DNA of 56,154 nucleotides, from the NCBI GenBank assembly GCA_052148155.1, contig JBKQIY010000136.1:1-56154 (forward strand). The letters run 5' to 3'. The notes beneath the pieces were generated by a model. It searched no databases and was not told the DNA's origin. It saw only the letters and a list, made by a program, of their open reading frames with translations. The position numbers were made by a program, and so were the translations under genes. Source of the DNA: JBBQER01 sp052148155. Lineage in GTDB: Bacteria; Actinomycetota; Acidimicrobiia; IMCC26256; PALSA-610. The first letter of the stretch is position 1; the number at the start of each line of letters is the position of its first letter. Of the stretch, positions 42,137 through 51,213 are shown piece by piece.

Positions 42137-43129
42137 TCAGCCCCGTCTGTTCTCTGTGGCGAGTTCGGCCGGCGTCGCGATGAGGTCGACGAGCGCGCCG
42201 TTGCGAACGACCGTGATCGGCAGTTGGGAACCGATGGCGTCGGCGAGCATGAGTTTCTGCAACGCTTGCGCGGTCGCTATGGGCTGGCCCGCCGCGGTGA
42301 GGATGAGGTCACCATCGTGAACGCCGGCTCGAGCCGCAGGCCCGTCGGGTGCGACCTCCACGACGCGAAGACCAATCGCCTGTCCTGTGCGTTCGGCCAG
42401 ACCGGGCGGGAGCGGTGCCGGGGTGCCGGCGACGCCGAGGTAGGCGCGGCGCACGCGGCCTTCTGTGAGGAGGGACGCGATGATGCGTCGGGTTGTGTCG
42501 TTGATCGGGACGGCGAGGCCGAGTCCGATGCCGGCGACCGCAGTGTTGATGCCGACGACTTCGCTCGACGAGTTGGCGAGCGCGCCGCCGGAGTTCCCCG
42601 GGTTGCGGGCGGCGTCGGTCTGGATGACGTCGTCGATGATGCGCACGGTCCCGCCGGATCGCGTCGGCAGCGACCGGCCGAGCGCGCTCACTACGCCCGC
42701 GGTGACACTTCCCGCGAGTCCGAGCGGGTTGCCGACCGCAACGACGAGCTGGCCGACGAGCAGGTTGGACGCGTCACCCAGCTTGGCCGGAGGCGGCGTC
42801 TGTCCTTCCGCGCGCACGACAGCCAGATCCGACAGCGGGTCGGCGCCGGTCACACGGAACGGCGTTGTCGTCCCGTCGGCGAACGTCGCGGTGCCGGAGC
42901 TGTTGGTCCCCACGACGTGCGCGTTGGTCAGGAGAAAGCCGTCGTCAGTGAAGACCACGCCTGAGCCCGCGCTGCCCTCGACTCGACCGTCGCTCCGACG
43001 GCGAGACATCTGCAGGGCCGCGACGCGAAGCGTGAGCTCCGCGGCGACCTCGGTGACGACCTGGGAATAGGCATCGAGGGCGCGATCTCCCGTTGGGAAC
43101 GGCACAAGAGCCCTGATTGTGTCGGACAT
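42137..43129 (-). CDS. HtrA/DegP-like serine protease with PDZ domain, no membrane anchor
   Basis: 330 residues from ATG 43129 (GAGGAAGG upstream). Catalytic triad His71 ('LLTNAHVVG'), Asp101 ('DPLSDLAVV'), Ser180 ('NPGNSGGAL'). 'GSGVVFTDDGFLLTNAHVVG' is the classic HtrA start of the protease domain. The PDZ domain covers about 240-325 ('LRVVEVAPDGPAARAGVHDG'). No signal peptide or transmembrane helix precedes the protease domain, unusual for actinobacterial HtrA, so it may act in the cytosol. It is divergent from the MFS exporter at 43376. Confidence 0.9.
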   Translation of the reverse strand: MSDTIRALVPFPTGDRALDAYSQVVTEVAAELTLRVAALQMSRRRSDGRVEGSAGSGVVFTDDGFLLTNAHVVGTNSSGTATFADGTTTPFRVTGADPLSDLAVVRAEGQTPPPAKLGDASNLLVGQLVVAVGNPLGLAGSVTAGVVSALGRSLPTRSGGTVRIIDDVIQTDAARNPGNSGGALANSSSEVVGINTAVAGIGLGLAVPINDTTRRIIASLLTEGRVRRAYLGVAGTPAPLPPGLAERTGQAIGLRVVEVAPDGPAARAGVHDGDLILTAAGQPIATAQALQKLMLADAIGSQLPITVVRNGALVDLIATPAELATENRRG

Positions 43130-43375
43130 GACGACCTTCCTCATTTGGTCACGCTGCAACGCCGCGACAGGCGATCTGCTTCCGTACCCTGTCCGTTCGC
43201 GCGCCGAACTCGCGAACTCGACGTCCGCGTCGTGAAGGTCGGGTCAGTCGATCAGCTCCCCCGCGCCACGCCCGGTCAACTCGACTGATCGGTCCTCGCA
43301 GCGGTCGCAGCATCGCGGGGTGACCGAGATCGGTAGTTTTCATCCCGGCATGTTCGGCAAGATCCTCGGTACCCC

Positions 43376-44968
43376 GTGACCGCCGACGAACGCACGATCT
43401 CACACTCGGCGTGGGCACCGTTCCGGCATCGCACGTTCGCGGCGATGTGGACCGCCCAGTTCGTCAGCAACGTCGGCAGCTGGATGCAAACCGTCGGCGC
43501 GCAATGGCTGATGCTCACCCTCACGACCTCGGCGACACTCCTCGGGCTGATACAAACCGCCGCAACACTGCCGGTGCTGCTGTTTTCAGTACCTGCCGGC
43601 GTCATCGGCGATCTCGTGGACCGGCGGCGGTTCCTGCTCGCCACCCAGACGGTCATGCTCCTCGCGGCCGCGACCCTCGGCCTGCTCGCCGCGGCCGGAG
43701 TTGTCACGCCGTGGCTTCTCCTCGGACTGATCTTCGCCCTCGGCGTCGGTCAAGCGTTCACCTCACCCACATGGCAGGCGCTCCAGCCCGAGCTCGTACC
43801 CGCAGAGGATCAGCAGCAGGCCATATCGCTGGGCGCGGTCAACCAGAACCTCGCTCGCGCGGTCGGCCCTGCGATCGGTGGCGTCGTGCTCGCAGCCACC
43901 AGCGCGGCCGCGCTGTTCTTCCTCAACGCCGCAAGTTTCGTCGCCGTCGTCGCGGTCATCGTCGCATGGCGAGGGATCCGCGTCACGAGAACCTTGCCAC
44001 GCGAACACGTGCGGGAAGCGACGCGAGCCGGCGCGCGGTACGTCGCGGCGAGCCCCGCACTACGCGCGGTCCTCGTCCGCACCCTGGTCTTCGCGTTGTT
44101 CGCGAGCCCAATCTGGGCATTACTCCCCCTGACCGCGCGTTCCCAACTTCATCTTGGCTCCGGCGGCTACGGCCTCCTCCTCGGCTGTGTCGGGGTCGGC
44201 GCGCTCGCCGGCGCGGCACTTCTGCCACAGATCCGAACTCGACTTCAAGCCGGGACGCTGGTAACCCTGAGTTCGCTCGCGCTCGGCGGCGTCACCCTCG
44301 TCCTCGCGTACGTGCACGTCGACGCGATCGTCGCGGTCGCGCTCATGATCGGTGGGCTGGCGTGGATCCTCGCACTCTCCACCTTCAACTCGCTGTACCA
44401 ACTCACACTGCCCGGATGGGTGAAGACCCGCGGCATGGGCTGGTACCTCATCGCATTCCAAGGCGGCATGGCCATCGGCAGCGCAGCGTTCGGCATCCTC
44501 GCCGAACAAACCGGCATTTCGCGCGCCTTCGCCATCGCCGCCGCAGGTCTCATCCTCGGCCCGATCGCCGGCGTGCGTTACAAGTTCCAGACGATCGCCC
44601 CCGACGACCTGCTCCCCGCCGGCGACTGGCCCCAACCGCACCTCACGACCGACGCCTCCCCCGAAGGTCCTGTCCTGGTCAACATCGAATACTGGCCACG
44701 CGCCGGGCTCGAGACCGAGTTCCTGGACGAGCTCCGACACGTTCGTCCCAGCCGACGGCGAACCGGCGCCATCTCCTGGAAGGTCTGGCGCGACGCCGAG
44801 AACCCGCGACGGTTCATCGAGCAATTCGTGGTCGCGTCGTGGCAAGAACATCTCCGCCAACATGAACGTGTGAGCAAACGCGATCAGGAACGACTCAACC
44901 GGATAGGAGCAATGACCGACCCTGATCATCCAACGGCCGTCACCCACCTGCTGGCCCCCAGCCCCTAA
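43376..44968 (+). CDS. MFS_3 exporter with C-terminal ABM-like domain
   Basis: 530 residues from GTG 43376. The first about 405 residues have 12 hydrophobic segments with 'QFVSNVGSWMQTVGAQWLML' (TM1) and 'LFSVPAGVIGDLVDRRRFLL', the EntS-like MFS_3 signature. After the last helix, residues about 430-530 form a soluble piece 'PVLVNIEYWPRAGLETEFLD' and 'RRRTGAISWKVWRDAENPRR', whose pattern resembles antibiotic-biosynthesis-monooxygenase (ABM, dimeric alpha+beta barrel) domains. Such MFS-ABM fusions are known among actinobacterial exporters; a role in sensing or modifying cargo is inference. Confidence 0.87.
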   Translation: MTADERTISHSAWAPFRHRTFAAMWTAQFVSNVGSWMQTVGAQWLMLTLTTSATLLGLIQTAATLPVLLFSVPAGVIGDLVDRRRFLLATQTVMLLAAATLGLLAAAGVVTPWLLLGLIFALGVGQAFTSPTWQALQPELVPAEDQQQAISLGAVNQNLARAVGPAIGGVVLAATSAAALFFLNAASFVAVVAVIVAWRGIRVTRTLPREHVREATRAGARYVAASPALRAVLVRTLVFALFASPIWALLPLTARSQLHLGSGGYGLLLGCVGVGALAGAALLPQIRTRLQAGTLVTLSSLALGGVTLVLAYVHVDAIVAVALMIGGLAWILALSTFNSLYQLTLPGWVKTRGMGWYLIAFQGGMAIGSAAFGILAEQTGISRAFAIAAAGLILGPIAGVRYKFQTIAPDDLLPAGDWPQPHLTTDASPEGPVLVNIEYWPRAGLETEFLDELRHVRPSRRRTGAISWKVWRDAENPRRFIEQFVVASWQEHLRQHERVSKRDQERLNRIGAMTDPDHPTAVTHLLAPSP

Positions 44969-45397
44969 TGGTCAAGATCGCCATGGAACTCGGCGGTCGT
45001 CCATCGACCACTCGATCTCGTCTGACTGGCGACGCGGCGATGTCGGATTCGCGAAACGCGGAATCAGCGACCGGTATCCGAACAGAATCACGCCGCGAAC
45101 ACTTCAACCTCGAACGGCGGCAGTGACGCTGGGAGTGGTTTCGGGAGTGACGGCGTGACGGATATTTGAAGACTCGCCCGCGACGTGCGATCGGAGTGAT
45201 CTTGACTATTCAGGTCGCCGTATGTAGTCCCGGGCATCAGAAGATGTCGATCTGATCGCTGTTTCTGGACTCGCGCTCTCCGCCGGTCGGCAGGGTTCGA
45301 GCGATGGGTTCGTCGACCTGGAAGGTCGATCTCGAGCCACGCCTCCGCGTACGGGGACAGCGCCGCCACATTCACTGCTCGCTTGATGAGATCGCCT
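44969..45397. other. gene-poor stretch
   Basis: About 430 bp between the convergent ends of the MFS exporter and the thiolase. It contains the doubtful small frame at 45088-45375. No terminator hairpin with a T-run is clear. Confidence 0.4.
45088..45375 (-). CDS. doubtful small frame (95 aa)
   Basis: The first 30 codons (MNVAALSPYAEAWLEIDLPG) have good G/C third-position use, but the remainder is mixed. It begins 23 bp after the thiolase stop on the same strand and might be its last operon gene. No family is recognised and there is no strong ribosome-binding site. Confidence 0.25.
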   Translation of the reverse strand: MNVAALSPYAEAWLEIDLPGRRTHRSNPADRRRARVQKQRSDRHLLMPGTTYGDLNSQDHSDRTSRASLQISVTPSLPKPLPASLPPFEVEVFAA

Positions 45398-46626
45398 TCA
45401 GACCCGTTCGAGTACGAGGGCGACGCCTTGGCCGGATCCGACGCAGACGCCGATCACGCCGTAGTGCTTTCCGGTTTCCGAGAGCTCGGTCGCAAGTGAC
45501 AGGAGGAGACGGGTGCCGGAATCGCCGAAGGGATGTCCGAGCGCGACCGCTCCCCCGTTCGGGTTGAGCCGGTCGTCTGGGATGGTGTAGCCGGTCTGCT
45601 TCCGGACCTCGCGCAGCACGGCGAGCACCTGCGCCGCGAATGCTTCGTGGATTTCGTACACGTCGATCTGTTCGGGGGTGAGCCCGGCGCGGGTGATTGC
45701 CTTGGGAATCGCGTACGCGGGTGCGATCCCATGATCGTCGGATCGACCGCGACGGTGGCCGACGCGAGGATGCGAGCCATTGGCGTGATGCCGAGCTCGG
45801 CTGCTTTCGGTTCGCTGGCGAGCACGACCGCGCTCGCACCGTCGGACAGCGGAGACGCGTTGCCTGCGGTCATGCTGGTCGTGTTCGGTTGGGGCGCGAG
45901 CTTGGCGAGCGCTTCGAGTGACGTGTCGGGACGGATGAACTCGTCGTGCTCGAACCGGCGGCTGCTGTGCCGGTCGGCGGGAACGTCGATGGGCACGATT
46001 TCGCGGGCGAGCCGTCCGCTGGCCTGGGCCGCGGCCGCGTGTTGGTGTGATCGCAGGGCGAACGCGTCGTCCTCGCGGGGGATCGCGTAGATGTCGGCAA
46101 GTTTCTGCGCGGTTTCGATCATCGCCATGTATGCCTGACGCTCGAGCAACTTGGGATTCGGGGGGCCGCCCGCGCCGGCCCACATCGTGTCGAGCAAGAA
46201 CTGCGGACCGCGGAGCGAAAACGCGTCTTCGGACTTCATCCACGCCCAACCCGACCGGCTCATCGACTCGACGCCGGCCGCGAGCGCGAGGTCGAACTCG
46301 CCGACGACGATGGAGTTGGCAAGATTCGTCGCGGCGGTGAGCGACGACGCGCAGAAGCGATTCACGATGTAGGCGGGAACGTGGTCGGGAAAGCCGCCGG
46401 CCAACGCGGCCCACCGGGCGATGTCGCCGAGTCCCTCGTGCGCGACGTTCACGACACCTGCGGCGATCTCCTCCACTGCGTCGACGGCGACGCCGACTCG
46501 ATCGACCGCCGACCGCATCGCGAAGGCCAGCAGGTCGTCGGTTCGGATCCGCGAGAGTGAGCCGCCGTAGCGGCCGATGGCAGTCCTCGCTCCACCGAGC
46601 ACGACCGCACGCGATCTCGATTCCAT
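45398..46626 (-). pseudogene. thiolase (acetyl-CoA acetyltransferase family) broken by a one-base frameshift
   Basis: From ATG 46626 one frame gives 'SRAVVLGGARTAIGRYGGSL', the active-site Cys in 'VNRFCASSLTAATNLA', and 'AGNASPLSDGASAVVLASEP' up to 'DPTIMG'. It then derails. The other frame continues from 'IAPAYAIPKAITRAGLTPEQ' through 'GGAVALGHPFGDSG' (His) and 'GVIGVCVGSGQGVALVLERV' (second Cys) to a stop at 45398. One missing base near 45731, in GG-ATC, rejoins the two. Every catalytic motif is present, so a sequencing error is possible as well as a recent mutation. It would carry out the last step of fatty-acid beta-oxidation. Confidence 0.85.
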
Positions 46627-46659
46627 CAGCTGCTCCGTTCAGAGTTGCACAGGGTGATG

Positions 46660-48390
46660 TCATTCCCGCGCGAGTTGGCGCAGGTTCGTCTTGGCGACCT
46701 CGAGTATCTGATCTCCCTCGCCTGAGAGGATCGTCCTCATGGCGAAGAGGCCGAATCCTTTGGCTTGCTCGAGAGTGATTTTCGGCGGGAGCGATAGCTC
46801 CTGGCGGGCGACGTGCACATCGACAAGTGCCGGTCCGTCGTGCGCGAAGGCCTCGCGCAGTTGTCCTTCGAGCTCGTCAGCTTCTTCAACGGTTGTTCCG
46901 TACAGGCCGATCGCTCGGGCAATGCCGGCGAAGTCAGGATTGTCGAGATCAGTTCCGTAGTTGACGAATCCGGCGGCCATCATCTCGAGCTCCACCAACG
47001 ACAGCGCGCCATTGTTGAACACGACCACTTTGACCGGGAGATGCATCTGGCGGAGGGTGATCAGTTCACCGAGCAACATGGCGAGTCCGCCGTCGCCGGA
47101 CAAGGCGACGACCTGGCGTCCCGGCTGGCTCGCCTGAGCGCCGATGCCCTGACACAGCGCGTTGGCCATGGTGGCGTGATTGAAAGAGCCGAGCAGCCGG
47201 CGCTGCCCGTTCATGTGGAGATAGCGAGCGGCCCAGATCGTCGGGGTACCGACATCGACGGCAAATATCGCGTCGTCCGTCGCGAGGCGGTCGATGGTTG
47301 CGGCGACGAACTGAGGGTGAAGCGGAGACTCATTGCGTCCCTTGGTACCGAGATGGTCGAGCCGTGCCCGAGCCCGCCCGTAGTGGGCACGCATCTGGTC
47401 AAGGTGCTCCGAGTCGGACCTCGCCGACAAGAGCGGGAGCATGGCATCGACCGTGGCTTTCACAGTGCCGACCAGGGGAACGTCGACGGGCACGCGCCGA
47501 CCGATGTGCTCGGCCCGCACGTCGACCTGGATGACCGGCACACCCTCCGGCAGGAACGGTCGGTACGGGAAATCGGTGCCCAGCATCAACAGCACGTCGC
47601 AGTGTTCCATCGCCCGGTAGCCGGAGCTCGACCCAATGAGTCCGGTCATGCCGATGTCGTACGGATTGTCGTATTCGACGTACTCCTTCCCACGAAGGGC
47701 GTGGAGCACCGGCGCCTCGAGTGCGGCAGCGATCGCGACGAGTTCGTCGTGGGCGCCGGCACAGCCTGCACCCGCGAGGATGGTCACGCGGCGCGAACGG
47801 TTGAGGATCTCGGCGGCGGCGGCCAACGAGCGGTCGTCAGGCGTGATGACCGACCGTGTCTTGAGCACCGGCCGTACCTTCCACGCCCCGGGGCTGTCGC
47901 TGAGGAACACCTCACCGGGAACGACAACCACGGCGACACCGCGCCGTTCGAGCGCGGTGCGCATGGCGATTTCGAGGACACGGGGAAATTGCTCGGCGAC
48001 GCTCACCAGCTCGCAGTACACGCTGCACTCTCGAAAGACCTCTTGGGGATGGGTCTCCTGGTGGTACTCGCTACCGATCTCCTCTCTCGCGATGTGGGCC
48101 GCAAGCGCCAGCACCGGCACGCGGCTCCGCTGAGCGTCGTACAGGCCGTTGACGAGATGGAGGTTGCCCGGACCGCAGCTCGCGGCTACCACCCGCTCAC
48201 CAGTGATCGCCGCCTCGGCCCCGGCCGCGAAGGCCGCCGATTCCTCGTGTCGAACGTGTTCCCAGGCGATGCCCCCATCACGGCGGATTGCGTCCGTAAA
48301 TCCGTTGAGCGAGTCGCCCGGGATGCCATAAATGCGGCGGACCCCGGACGCCTTCAGCGTTGCCACGATGTTGTCGGCCACGGTCGGCAT
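46660..48390 (-). CDS. poxB: pyruvate oxidase / quinone-dependent pyruvate dehydrogenase (PoxB-type)
   Basis: 576 residues (E. coli PoxB 572), ATG 48390 with AAGGAG about 8 bp upstream. The N-terminal domain has 'RIYGIPGDSLNGFTDAIRRD' and 'WEHVRHEESAAFAAGAEAAI' (catalytic Glu that activates thiamine). The TPP motif 'LSGDGGLAMLLGELITLRQM' down to 'VVFNN' lies at about 430-460. The C-terminal part 'ILSGEGDQILEVAKTNLRQL' may be the membrane-binding helix. It decarboxylates pyruvate to acetate and reduces quinone, with FAD and TPP. It precedes the thiolase on the same strand by 33 bp. Confidence 0.92.
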   Translation of the reverse strand: MPTVADNIVATLKASGVRRIYGIPGDSLNGFTDAIRRDGGIAWEHVRHEESAAFAAGAEAAITGERVVAASCGPGNLHLVNGLYDAQRSRVPVLALAAHIAREEIGSEYHQETHPQEVFRECSVYCELVSVAEQFPRVLEIAMRTALERRGVAVVVVPGEVFLSDSPGAWKVRPVLKTRSVITPDDRSLAAAAEILNRSRRVTILAGAGCAGAHDELVAIAAALEAPVLHALRGKEYVEYDNPYDIGMTGLIGSSSGYRAMEHCDVLLMLGTDFPYRPFLPEGVPVIQVDVRAEHIGRRVPVDVPLVGTVKATVDAMLPLLSARSDSEHLDQMRAHYGRARARLDHLGTKGRNESPLHPQFVAATIDRLATDDAIFAVDVGTPTIWAARYLHMNGQRRLLGSFNHATMANALCQGIGAQASQPGRQVVALSGDGGLAMLLGELITLRQMHLPVKVVVFNNGALSLVELEMMAAGFVNYGTDLDNPDFAGIARAIGLYGTTVEEADELEGQLREAFAHDGPALVDVHVARQELSLPPKITLEQAKGFGLFAMRTILSGEGDQILEVAKTNLRQLARE

Positions 48391-48922
48391 GACTGACACT
48401 CCTTCCAATCGAAGCGGGCGAGATTGCAGCCTCTGCGTGGACGACCCGCCGCGCGTATTTGAGCGATCTCGTCTCGGACTGGCAACTTCGAAGGGCGGGC
48501 GCACAGTCGAATCGCCGAATACGATTGGCGTCCTCCCTCTGTGACTTCCTGGCCGAGCCCTCGCAACATCATCATCGCCGGATGCGCAGCGTCTATCGGG
48601 CCCCCCGTCCGGAGGGCGAGTGCTCCTCCGCGATCGCTGACTAGAGCGTCTCATTCGCCTCGTCAGAGCGATGGAGCGACGACTGGCCGCTCGGCCCGAT
48701 TCGGAGCAGCGCCGATGCCCGCTTCGGCGGTTGCGGGGTCAGCGCATGCCTGTTTGCTGTCCGTCGTCGACCGCGGCGGGTCCCCATGTTGAGCGGTGAC
48801 GGTCCACTCACGTTCTCGCGCCTGGCGACCGCATGCGGGCGCGTTTGTGCTGGACTACTTAAAGGCGAAGGTAGCGAGGCCACCTACCTCGAAGGCCAGG
48901 ACTGAGGAGACGGGAGCAGCCT
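48391..48922. other. gene-poor stretch between poxB and the Dps-like gene
   Basis: About 530 bp. Frames on both strands are shadow-like. The two genes diverge, so their promoters should lie here; no clear -35/-10 pair or hairpin was recognised. Confidence 0.4.
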
Positions 48923-49351
48923 GTGTCGGAGAGTGAGGCGATCGCCGCACTTAACCAGATCTTGAGCGAGGTCATGGACGTCGTGCAAGAGGTAAAACAG
49001 GCGCACTGGAAAGTCTTCCCGACCCGGAGCCTTCACACCGAGCTGAACGGGCTCTACGACGACGTGCGAGCGTGGGCTCGACGCCTGATTCTTCAGGATG
49101 AATCGCTAGGCGTGTCGCCATTGACACGCATACCAAGCGCGGAAGGGCGGGCGCGGCCCAGTCTCGGATCGATGACCGACGACGAAGTTCGTCAACTGCT
49201 GGATGATCACTTGGCCCGGCTGGACGAGCACATCGCTGTTGCGCTGGCGAAACAAAAGGACCCGGGATCACAAGCAGTTCTCCACGAAATCAACGCTGGA
49301 GTGGTTGCACACCGTAAGACACTCAGCGACCTTCAGCGCGGCGAGCCGTAG
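48923..49351 (+). CDS. Dps-like ferritin-fold protein
   Basis: 142 residues from GTG 48923 (GGGAG 6 bp upstream). Helix 1 ends 'VVQEVKQAHWKVFPTRSLHT' and helix 2 has 'LNGLYDDVRAWARRLILQDE', the Dps pattern of a metal-binding His in 'AHW' and acidic residues in the next helix. 'LLDDHLARLDEHIAVALAKQ' follows. The usual Dps ferroxidase set is only partly recognisable and the protein is short, so function (DNA binding, iron storage or neither) is uncertain. The fold is a good guess, not firm. Confidence 0.65.
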   Translation: MSESEAIAALNQILSEVMDVVQEVKQAHWKVFPTRSLHTELNGLYDDVRAWARRLILQDESLGVSPLTRIPSAEGRARPSLGSMTDDEVRQLLDDHLARLDEHIAVALAKQKDPGSQAVLHEINAGVVAHRKTLSDLQRGEP

Positions 49352-49429
49352 CCCTCATTTGGAGGTGCGCACGGTGGACCGATCTTCCCGACCGCTGCAC
49401 ATGCACTGCTGGAACCTCTCGCTTGCGTC

Positions 49430-50491
49430 TCAATCGTCGCGGCCGACGATCTCGATGTGCGTGTCGCGGAGCAATCGTTGCAAGCGTGACGCGACGGACC
49501 CACGGGCGAGCTCTCCCAGACGGCTGCGGTGACGCGCGATCACCACCCACGACGCGCCGCGGGCGTTGGCGGTCGCCGCGAGACCGTGCGCGGGGTCGCC
49601 GCCGTCGACCTCGATGTAGGTCCCGCCGAACTCTGCGGCTTCCCGGCGGTATCGGTCGAGCAGGGGTCCGAAGCGGTGAGCGACTCCGTCAGCGACATTG
49701 ACGTGAGCTACGAGTAGATCTGCGTCCTGTTCCGCCGCGACATCGGCGGCGCGGCGAAGAACGACCTCTCCCCAATCAGAACCCGAGACGCCGGCCAGAA
49801 CGACCGGGCGCGACGGCGAGTCGGCAAGACCACGGCGGAGGAGGAGCTCGTCACCGACGTCGTTCACGTTGTCAGCCATCCACCCGTGGGCCAGCGCGCC
49901 GAGCGCCTCGAGGTTGGCGGTCGTGAAGTAGCTCGCGAGCGCGCCCCCGACTCGCTCGGTTTCGTACACCCGGCCGGACAAGATCCGTCGTCGCAATACT
50001 TCCGGTGGCACATCGACGAGCACGACTTCCCCGGATCGAACGAACTCATCCGGAACGCACTCCACCAAGCCTGCGCCGGTCACACGCGCCGCGTAATCGC
50101 GCACGGAGCGCAAGTTGGCGACGTTCGCGGTGGTCAACACATCGATACCGGCTGCACGGATGTCGCCAACATCCTCCCAACGCCTCCGACTGCCGTCCGG
50201 TGTTGTGTGCGCGAGTTCGTCAACGAGGACCGCATCGGCGCCGCTGGCGATCACGGCGGTCACATCCAACTCGAGAACCGTGATCCCGCGGTATGAGACC
50301 TCCCGCGGTGTGACGATCGCGAGGTCGCCGAGTTGTGCTCGCGTCTCGGCGCGTCCGTGCCGTTCGATCCACCCGACGACGACACGTTCACCGCTTTCGG
50401 CGCGTCGGCGGCCCGCGCCCAACATGGCATACGTCTTACCGACTCCAGGTGCCGTACCCAAATAGGTCACCAACGCGCCTTGCACTGTCAT
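49430..50491 (-). CDS. KdpD-like sensor fragment (KdpD N-domain + USP) without kinase
   Basis: 353 residues from ATG 50491 with AGGA 6 bp upstream; ATG 50545 is in frame but weaker. Walker A 'YLGTAPGVGKTYAMLGAGRR' and 'DAVLVDELAHTTPDGSRRRW' match the KdpD sensor N-domain, then 'DVLTTANVANLRSVRDYAAR'. From about 225 a universal-stress-protein-like domain begins ('VVLAGVSGSDWGEVVLRRAA', 'VNVADGVAHRFGPLL'), as in KdpD, and the gene ends. The usual four TM helices, GAF and histidine kinase are missing. No kdpABC or kdpE is nearby. It may regulate potassium by binding a second messenger (inference). Confidence 0.82.
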   Translation of the reverse strand: MTVQGALVTYLGTAPGVGKTYAMLGAGRRRAESGERVVVGWIERHGRAETRAQLGDLAIVTPREVSYRGITVLELDVTAVIASGADAVLVDELAHTTPDGSRRRWEDVGDIRAAGIDVLTTANVANLRSVRDYAARVTGAGLVECVPDEFVRSGEVVLVDVPPEVLRRRILSGRVYETERVGGALASYFTTANLEALGALAHGWMADNVNDVGDELLLRRGLADSPSRPVVLAGVSGSDWGEVVLRRAADVAAEQDADLLVAHVNVADGVAHRFGPLLDRYRREAAEFGGTYIEVDGGDPAHGLAATANARGASWVVIARHRSRLGELARGSVASRLQRLLRDTHIEIVGRDD

Positions 50492-50830
50492 ACACGTCCT
50501 GACTCCATGTTCTGCCGCCAGAGTCGAACTCCGCGGTTGATCCACTTCTTCCCACCTAGCGTCGCGACAACTGCGGCGCTGCTGCAGGTTCAGCCGACTC
50601 GCCCGGCTGCGACCCAGGTGACACCCGTGATCTCGGGTGCGGTTCCGCGGGCGACATTCGTCGGCCTGGCGCCGCGACCGGTTATCTGGTGTGGCGTTTG
50701 CACGTGGTCTAGGAGTGGTTCCTGAGGCCTTGATCCGCGGCCGAGGTCAGTCGCTTGATTGTCTGTTTGGGCCCTCCGCGGTTTGCGGTGAGATGTCTGG
50801 TCGTCGTAGCGAGCGGCTACTCGGTCGCCG
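50492..50830. other. gene-poor stretch
   Basis: 340 bp between the KdpD-like start and the small Cys protein stop. No supported frame. Nothing with an RNA fold was recognised. Confidence 0.4.
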
Positions 50831-51079
50831 TCACGGGGAGAGTCCCGGACCGGGCGGGCCAGGTCGGGTAGGCAGCGCGTACGACGCCGGCGTCTTGCAG
50901 AACGTGCAATACGTGGTCCCGACCCAAGGGCTGTGCTCGTCGACGAGGTGCGTGTCCCAGGCGAGGTCTGCGGTACGTGCCCACGGTGGAAGGTACAGGC
51001 CCGCGGAAGCGTCGCAGGCCGCGCATCGTCGAAACATTGACGTCGGGCCGTCGGACGGTTCGGGCTGCGCGGCGGACAT
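50831..51079 (-). CDS. small CxxC protein, unknown (82 aa)
   Basis: From ATG 51079 the frame gives 'MSAAQPEPSDGPTSMFRRCA' then ACDASAGLYLPPWARTADLA, and later 'VGTTYCTFCKTPASYALPTR'. The CAAC and CTFC pairs are spaced like a small zinc-ribbon. Codons are strongly G/C-ended, unlike the neighbouring shadows. No ribosome-binding site is clear. It follows the AdoMet decarboxylase-like gene on the same strand by 134 bp. No family recognised. Confidence 0.55.
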   Translation of the reverse strand: MSAAQPEPSDGPTSMFRRCAACDASAGLYLPPWARTADLAWDTHLVDEHSPWVGTTYCTFCKTPASYALPTRPGPPGPGLSP

Positions 51080-51213
51080 CGGCCGAACAATAGAACGCAG
51101 CACTGCCTCGTGCCTATCGTCGATCGGACCGACCCGGGAGGCTTCAAAGGCGCGCGTTCGGGGTCTTGGGTTCGTCCCGGCGTGGCATGGACGTTCGGAA
51201 GGTGCCTCGGGCT

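Noticed and set aside
45290..45325. GGTTCGA-like string as part of a tRNA T-arm
   Set aside because: No cloverleaf, acceptor stem or anticodon arm can be built around it; no tRNA in the window.
46813..48396. 527-residue plus-strand frame opposite poxB
   Set aside because: Shadow of a clear pyruvate oxidase gene.
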